Positions 57,832 through 64,000 of a stretch of DNA of 64,000 nucleotides are shown here, one piece after another. Every line of letters starts with the position of its first letter. Positions within the stretch are counted from its first letter, which is position 1. Location of the stretch: the NCBI GenBank assembly GCA_030765055.1, contig CM060953.1:183787898-183851897 (forward strand), written 5' to 3'. The stretch is from Mantis religiosa. Its lineage: Eukaryota > Arthropoda > Insecta > Mantodea > Mantidae. The notes under the pieces are model-generated. The model ran no database searches, was not told the origin of the DNA, and saw nothing but the letters and a program-made list of their open reading frames with translations. The translations under genes were made by a program, and so were the position numbers.

Positions 57832-58870
57832 ACTTTCCTACAGCCCGACGTGTTGCTTATATAGGGTCAGCTGGCCAATCTAGAAGTTTCCAGATTAGAC
57901 GAAACAACCCGCACGTTCGAGAACCTAGGGGAAGGGTAAAGAGACGGCTCAGTGGCCCGCAATCCCTCTCCTAATGATCCCTTCAGTTAGTGACGGGAGA
58001 CAAATGAGTGGGTGTGGCGTGGCCTCCGGTCCCTTCTCAGCTGTCGTTTGTTGTGCTTCCCGATAATTGGGTGACAGTATTCACTTAATCCGAGAAGTTG
58101 CCGACAGTTGAAACTAATATATTAAAATCCGGAGTTAACTATTTGAATGCTGCACCACGCGATAACACGCGGTTCGACCATTGAGGCAAGAATGATACCT
58201 AAAGCAGCTATTACACGCCTTGTTCCACCGGTGATCCGACCAAAATTGTGAAGATCATATCCAGAATGTGTTGCTTAGTTACCAAAATTATCCTAATAAT
58301 CTCCCCTTTTATTATTAAGACCCCCACTATTAGCTTCTAATATATAATGTTGCCATTCCTACAATACTGAAATTTCCATGTCTCCGAGTCCTTATATAAA
58401 TTTCTAAGGAATACTCTCACACATTTCAAGACTTCCAAGCCAGCCATACCTAATCTGGCAACTTTGGATAGTGACCCCACCCTCTCATCGCCTAAACGAC
58501 CGAACTAGGAATCTACCTGAAAAGCAGCCGTCGCTTATTAAGGTACTTAATGTCCTCTAACCCTGAGCCAAAATGTACTCATAATCTATTGCAAAATCTA
58601 CAACTCATCATTTAACACAAATGCACAAAATATTCATATTAAATTTTATGATAAGCATTGATATATTGAACTGATCCATAATTTCTGTGTCAACTTCCAT
58701 TACCATCTATCACAAGTAATAAAGAAGATAAGAAACGAATGCGCCTACAGTGAACAATGTATATATTGAACTGAATTTAATTTCTGAGAATAGCTTATTA
58801 AATATCCTTCATTCTGAATAACTTTCCTTTTTTGAGGTGGGCGTTAACCATTTTTGAGATATTCTTCGTT

Positions 58871-60871
58871 ATTGGTTTGAATTTTTAAAATGCTTATACT
58901 TTTTTTAAACGTTAATTACCTATTTCTCTCTTTTTTTCGTGTTCATATTGCCACGTGACCTCCCCTCCCTCTTATTGATAATAAAGCTTGTACAAGCTAG
59001 TTACTCGGTCTCTCTCGAACTGCCGTCCTGAATGGACGTATGTCAGCAGTCTGTGAGAGCAGGTAACCGGTCATGAGACTACTTAATGTATCTTTCCATT
59101 ATTTTAGTAAACCTTTGTTTAACACGTTCTTCCTGTCGTAGTATCAACTTGTAAGGTTTTTCTTACTTCACGATTCAGTTCGAACCTTATTCTGATCCCC
59201 TCTCTAACTTTATCACGTCACCAAACTAGCTCACCCTTCTCAAATGTTACATTATTATTGGTTTCTCATTTTATTCCGAATTTTCGCATTGGTTTGCAAA
59301 ACTCATATGACTCACTGACCTTCCGCCCACCCTGAGTTGGGGAACGCCTACCCTGAGTTGTTTGTAACGTTCACGCTCAACTGCATTTTGAAAGTCCTTT
59401 GTCCCAAAACATTCCTAGCTGAAAGAATACAATAGTTCTCAGACATTGAACTTTTACAAGCACAAAGAAGGTAATGGTCCTTCTTTCCTGTCTCCCGAAC
59501 GTGTACAGATTTTTACAAGAATATTTTCTCTTTCTTGCCCGGATGCTAGTATATATGTTATATTAAATTATATTATTTCCTTCTTATTCTTTAAGTCAAC
59601 TACTATTTTAACCATTCTAATTTCATATTATTATAACAAGTTTGTTATATTAGTTTAGCAAAGCATCTCTATTAATTTATAGTTTTTTTAATTATGTGAC
59701 CAATTAATTCGCCGCCTCCATATCGCTGCCTGATACTACGGTTACTCCCCGTATAAGATCTGCCCATGTGCTAATTATCCATTACCATCCTTGGTTAGAT
59801 CGTTACAATAGAAGGAGCATAGAATTCTGAAGTCATTAAATACACACCAGCTTTTTAAAAATCTGACGTTCGATTAACAAGAAGTAAATAGAAAAATAAC
59901 TTTTGTAAGAAAGTTTGTAGAAGACCGAGCAGAAAAAGCCATGTGAATACAACACATCCGGTATTTCTTTAACCTAAATAGCTTGTTTCATTGGGATTGA
60001 AATTTCTTTGACGTCATTGCCCGCTATATTTTTTACTCCAGAAGCTGTCGGCCCGAAAACCGTAAATAGTTGCCATAAATCAGGCACACGCTGTGTGAAC
60101 AAAGCCTTTGGTTCCTTTCGAGGCACGCTTTAAGAATACAGCAGCAAGTAATGTTATACATTAACAATATCCATTAGCCAAACACCTGAACAGGCTTGAT
60201 AACGCTAGCACATCCAATATAACCTTCCTCAGACTTGTTGCGTCACGCCTGTATGCAATTACCAGCATTACACAAAATTTCGTCTATTGCATGAGACACA
60301 TTTTATACAAAGCAAGTGAAGATCGCGTGCAAAGTCAAATGTAAGACTGACATGCATTTCCCCAGCACATTTATACAAAAACTATGTGCTACTCTACTTG
60401 TCTACAAACAACACTTACATAACATAAACATTTGCTGAAATTGTCGCATTACACATTTCGTTGAGTGTCGTCGACTAGAGCGATATTCAACTGTTTTAAA
60501 AGCACGCAGTTGTATGCTGCCTTTGACATTCGTTATCACTGCATAACTCCGGAGAAAACATATCGAATCAGCAGTTAAAAACTATAAAAAGGTTTTCAGA
60601 AACGGTTAATGTCTTTAACATTTAATAAATTCTATGTTTAAAGAACATCTACACATTTTGTACAACATTTTTATCTATTTTCTACAGCTTACAAGTTACA
60701 AAAATTAATTAAGAATGAAGAGAACTTCAATTAATCAAAATCATTCTAGTCATTATTCAGAAGAAAAAAAAAAAAAGTCTGCATTTAGGGGCTGCGTAGA
60801 ATTTATTGGAAATCCTTGTCGTATTCATTCAATTGTGTGCCTGTGTGTGTTTTCTTTCTTATTTTTTATAT
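58871..60871. other. No gene recognised over 2 kb
   Basis: AT-rich; open frames under 75 codons only. No shared repeat was identified. Confidence 0.5.
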
Positions 60872-61410
60872 TTACGTTCTCCATAGTTAAGTCATTTCAG
60901 ACGATGAATTAAATGATGTTCCAATGAGTCCAGGTTACATAGAGCTTAGAGTTACCAGACATTCATCTTTCAGGATAAGGAAAAACTTCCAACGTTAAGT
61001 CATATCGAACGATGAATGTAATGATGTTCAAATGAGCCCAGGGGTCATAGAGCTCAGAGTTGCCTGACATTCATCTTTCAGGTTAAGGGAAAACCTCCAA
61101 CGTTAAATCTTATCGGACGATGAATGAAATTTTGTCAAATGAGTACAGGGTACACAGAGCTAAGAGCTACCTGGCATTCATCTTTTAGGATAAGGGAAAA
61201 CTTTAAACGTTGTCATATCGGACGATCAATTAAATGATGCTCAAATGAATCCATGGTCCATAGAGCTTAGTCTTACCAGATGTTCATCTTTCAGGTTAAG
61301 GGAAAACCCCGGAAAAAACTATCCAGATAGCTCACCCTGAACAAATTTTAGCTCGGGACGTCTTTTAACTTGAGGTACACACGCTGCTACCTACGCCACC
61401 GACACGAGCT
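60872..61410 (-). mobile_element. SINE-A with tandemly amplified tail (array 3)
   Basis: Minus strand: an eroded head (GGTGGCGTAGGTAGCAGCG, then GAGCTAAAATTTG in place of the B box) is followed by four tail modules separated by about 105 bp. GTTAAGTCATATCG and its variants mark each. The modules are more diverged from each other than in arrays 1 and 2. Confidence 0.85.
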
Positions 61411-61411
61411 T

Positions 61412-61465
<54 letters not shown>
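61411..61465. repeat. (GT)n microsatellite
   Basis: About 55 bp, with one interruption near 61415, abutting the head side of SINE-A array 3. Confidence 0.95.
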
Positions 61466-61468
<3 letters not shown>

Positions 61469-62556
61469 TTTTAATGGTGCTGATAATTGCCAATTTAGTA
61501 TGTCACGCCGGTGTACCGAAATTTATTCTTGCAATGGTTCTTTTACATTTCAATAAAATTTCATTTGTTAGTATCATGTTTTCATTTTATAACATTTCAA
61601 ATTATGCTTAATAATAATTATACCCTTTTAAAACTTCAGACTTTACTTTTGATTTGATTTTGTTACTACTTTTTCTAATAGCAAATTATACTTTATGATG
61701 TGCTTTACGAATTACAATTACATCTTCCAAGTTTTATTTCTTAATACTTCTTTGAAAATTCTGAATGACTATGTTCTGAAATATTTATTTTTGTAAATTC
61801 GATGCCCAAATAGAGATAACCATCCCACTTACGACATATTCTTTTTAGTCTGCGCCCCCCCCCCCCCCCAAAAGGGACATGATCTGTTGCCCAACTGTTT
61901 AGTTTAAAGTGATCGCCTTCAGGCACACAAAACCATTACACTGCGGTTTAATTTAACCAGAAGGTTATAAGAAGGCATCTGCAGTTAACTTTTGTTTCGG
62001 TTTAACAAAGCTTATGCGTACAATACAGAATGTAAGAAATGTTAAGGAAGAAAAGTCCCGAGGTTAATAGTTACACAGTGGCCCTCCTTGACTTGTGAAT
62101 TGTAGCCGTAACATTGCTAAGCTTATGATTCACGAAAGCATGCGGAATTGCCGCGAATTTTTGAAGGCGAACAGCTATTACGTACATTTGTATAATTTCT
62201 TCCCTAACGGTTTACGATCCACATAAAAAAAAAAAGTTGTGTGATTTTCTCCCAGTCCTGTCTGGCTAATCACGTGCCAGCGCTTGACATAGAAGTGCTG
62301 CCAACTTTCTTTCCAAGTGCAGATCCTCGCTACGCGTTGGCATCCTCAGCGTTCGTGAAGCAAGGCAGATTGGGAGCGAGTTTAATGTAATGCACAGGAA
62401 GTGCCCGCATTGGTAAACTTACTATACTCGGTTGAATGTAATGGTTAAGTTCTAAGTACCTTTACAACAAATATATGGTTTTTAACATTCACATGGCTTT
62501 TTCTATCCACACTTGTATTGTTTTTATCTCCGTCATGTTAAACAATATAAACTTTT
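61466..62556. other. No gene recognised
   Basis: AT-rich. It contains a 15-C run at 61855-61869. Confidence 0.5.
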
Positions 62557-62831
62557 GTGCCCATCTCTGTAGCCTGCCTGACATTGAAGAGGTCCCAACT
62601 TCTAATCTCGGCCAGGGTAAGTTATCTGGATAAGGTTTTTTCAGTGGTTTTCCCTTATCCTGAAAGCTGAATGGTAACTCTAAGCTCTATGAACCCTGTA
62701 CTCATTTAAACCTCATTTCATTCATCGTCCGATATGACTTAACGTTGGAGGTTTTCCCTTATCCTGAAAGATGAATGTCTGGTAACTCTAAGCTCTATGT
62801 ACCCTGGACTAATTTGAGCATTTCATTCATC

Positions 62832-63127
62832 ATGAATAATCGTAAGCTTTGACGGCCGGAGTCTAATTTGAAGTTACAAGAATTTTCCACGCTCAGGAGC
62901 CGTGGTCTGATGGAGTTGGAACATCCATATGTTTCGTTCACGTCTGCGGTGAACGTCATCAGTGGTGGCGTGGTCTGAGTCTTCTGGGTGAGTTGTGACT
63001 GAAACTTCAACCAGAAGACTCAGACCACGCCACCACTGATGACGTTCACCGCAGACGTGAACGAAATGTATGGATGTTCCAACTCCATCAGACCACCCCT
63101 CCTGAGCCCAAAATATTCTTCTATCTT
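62832..63127 (+). mobile_element. Penelope-like terminal palindrome, copy 2
   Basis: CATTTCATTCATC at 62819-62831 and 63128-63140 flank it, a 13-bp duplication (with the caveat that the host array is itself repetitive). It begins AATCGTAAGCTTTGACGGCC, like the start of the copy at 30940. It then forms an inverted repeat with arms of about 83 nt (about 62910-62992 and 63010-63094), which share GGTCTGATGGAGTTGG and AGACTCAGACCACGCC. The loop is about 20 nt. Confidence 0.7.
63033..63073 (+). ncRNA. Hammerhead-ribozyme-like core in palindrome copy 2
   Basis: CUGAUGA (63036-63042), GUUCAC pairing with GUGAAC (63044-63049 with 63057-63062), GAAA (63063-63066), then UGUA and UGG, with CCA just before CUGAUGA. 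One extra nucleotide lies between CUGAUGA and stem II. The left arm encodes the same core on the minus strand, ending GAAACAUAUGG. Confidence 0.5.
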
Positions 63128-63424
63128 CATTTCATTCATCGTCCGATATGACTTAACGTTGGAGGTTTTCCCTTATCCTGAAAGATGAATATCTGGTAAC
63201 TCTAAGCTCTAGGTATCCTGCACTCATTTGAACGTCATTTCATTTATCGTCTGATATGACTTAACGTTGGAGGTTTTCCTTTATTCTGAAAGATAAATGT
63301 CTGGTAACTCTAAGCTCTATGTACTCTGTACTCATTTGTACATTATTTCATTCATCGTCCGATATGACTTAACGTTGGAGGATGTAAACTAAAAAAAAAA
63401 AAAAGTTTGCAGAAAATTGTTATC

Positions 63425-63540
63425 ACATATTTCCTGAGGTACAGTGGGAATTTGGGAATACAGTAAGTTTTAAACGATAGTCAAATATTTTAAGAGCTGG
63501 TTGCTATGTGTTGGCTTTGAAATTCTGTTTTTTTTAATAG
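63425..63540 (-). repeat. Dispersed repeat module (copy 4 of 4)
   Basis: Minus strand: AATTTCAAAGCCAACACATA, ACCAGCTCTTAAAATATTTG, ACTATCGTTTAA. Nearest to the copy at 32480-32585. Confidence 0.7.
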
Positions 63541-64000
63541 CCAAGGACATAAATATACGAAACGTGACTTCGTTTTTGAGAAAAGTATAATTGAAAATTT
63601 AATTAAAAAACAAGGAATGCCTCTAAAATGATTTCCCCCAATAAAAAAAATAAAAAAACATATTTGGCATCAATTTATGTTTCAAAAAGACCTACATTTT
63701 TTGTGTAATATTCTTTGTCTATTCGGAATGAAGAGGACTTCAGAGGTTATTCCCACAAAATTCGTGATTTACATTTTATTTGTCATAAAAATATCTTTAA
63801 AATATCTATAAAATATTTTGATTCAAATAATTAAGACCCATTTTTGAAAGAATCTATATTTTCCAAAGGGGTTAATTTAGGGTGGGAAAATTTTCTTAAA
63901 AACTCTGCTGTTACATCCTTGAAAGATAGGAAGTAAAATACAAATGTTTTGTGTGAGAGGCAATACTTTCTCTTTTTTATGTGTTAGGTGATATTAATTA
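63541..64000. other. No gene recognised
   Basis: AT-rich sequence; a short stretch near 63731 resembles 56628. Confidence 0.5.

Larger units (their letters stand above)
56977..58076 (-). mobile_element. Solo LTR, copy 2, interrupted by a LINE fragment
   Basis: Minus strand: begins TGTCACCC at 58076, TATATAAG near 57863, AATAAA near 57037, ends GTCACA at 56977. GTAT flanks both sides (56973-56976 and 58077-58080), the complement of the ATAC duplication at LTR copy 1. Without the 623-bp insert and its duplication the LTR is about 469 bp, close to the 490 bp of copy 1. The outer regions are strikingly similar between copies; the middle is less so. Confidence 0.87.
56850..58870 (+). repeat. Long dispersed repeat, copy 2, interrupted by a solo LTR
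   Basis: 56850-56972 and 58077-58870 together align with 31650-32600. At the break, copy 1 has an uninterrupted sequence ending CAGCGAGAAGTTGCC, while here the LTR sits between AAACGTTTAATAAACA and TCACTTAATCCGAGAAG. Confidence 0.75.
62557..63404 (+). mobile_element. SINE-A with tandemly amplified tail (array 4), interrupted
   Basis: Head GTGCCCATCTCTGTAGCC (degraded, B box lost), leader GATAAGGTTTTTTCAG, then about five tail modules and a terminal poly(A) at 63391-63404. A 296-bp Penelope-like palindrome is inserted in the second module. Confidence 0.87.

Overview
The window is an insect-like, AT-rich, repeat-dominated chromosomal segment. I found no convincing intact host gene. Every coding signal I can assign belongs to a mobile element, mostly broken. 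The mix (R1-clade and Jockey-like LINEs, mariner/IS630 elements, Penelope-like elements with a GIY-YIG domain, gypsy-sized solo LTRs, a Harbinger-like element and many tRNA-derived SINEs) fits a large arthropod genome. A cockroach or termite is my guess, from general resemblance only.

Layout. 1-10.4 kb: a Harbinger-like element with TAA duplications (597-1722), several tRNA-derived SINE families, and two SINE-A copies whose 3' tails have grown into tandem arrays of about 108 bp (7037-7796 and 8915-10430). 10.9-16.9 kb: the best preserved coding unit, an R1-clade non-LTR retrotransposon with three overlapping ORFs: gag with zinc knuckles, an extra unrecognised ORF, and endonuclease-RT with a single in-frame stop. 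17.4-19.2 kb: a full-length mariner with two transposase lesions, abutting a truncated LINE with a 16-bp target duplication. 20.7-30.4 kb: SINEs, including one with a perfect target duplication, and paired tRNA-like units in inverted and tandem arrangement.

30.9-35.9 kb: a nested stack in which a Penelope-like palindrome with a hammerhead-ribozyme-like core is split by a solo LTR; then a 503-bp IS630-type deletion derivative and a more diverged LTR. 36-43 kb: SINEs and transposase fragments, and a SINE inserted in another SINE with an 11-bp duplication. 43-51 kb: a deleted mariner, two Penelope-like 3' ends, Jockey-like RT fragments and a long (CT)n tract. 52 kb: a degenerate minisatellite. 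55.7-58.9 kb: a decayed mariner, then a second triple nest (dispersed repeat, solo LTR, truncated LINE). 60.9-63.4 kb: two more SINE-A tail arrays, one carrying a second Penelope-like palindrome with a hammerhead-like core.

The elements form insertion layers that can be ordered in time rather than a pathway. The observations most worth following are the extra ORF of the R1 element, repeated conversion of one SINE tail into satellite arrays, the hammerhead-like palindromes, and the shared ATAC/GTAT target of two related solo LTRs.
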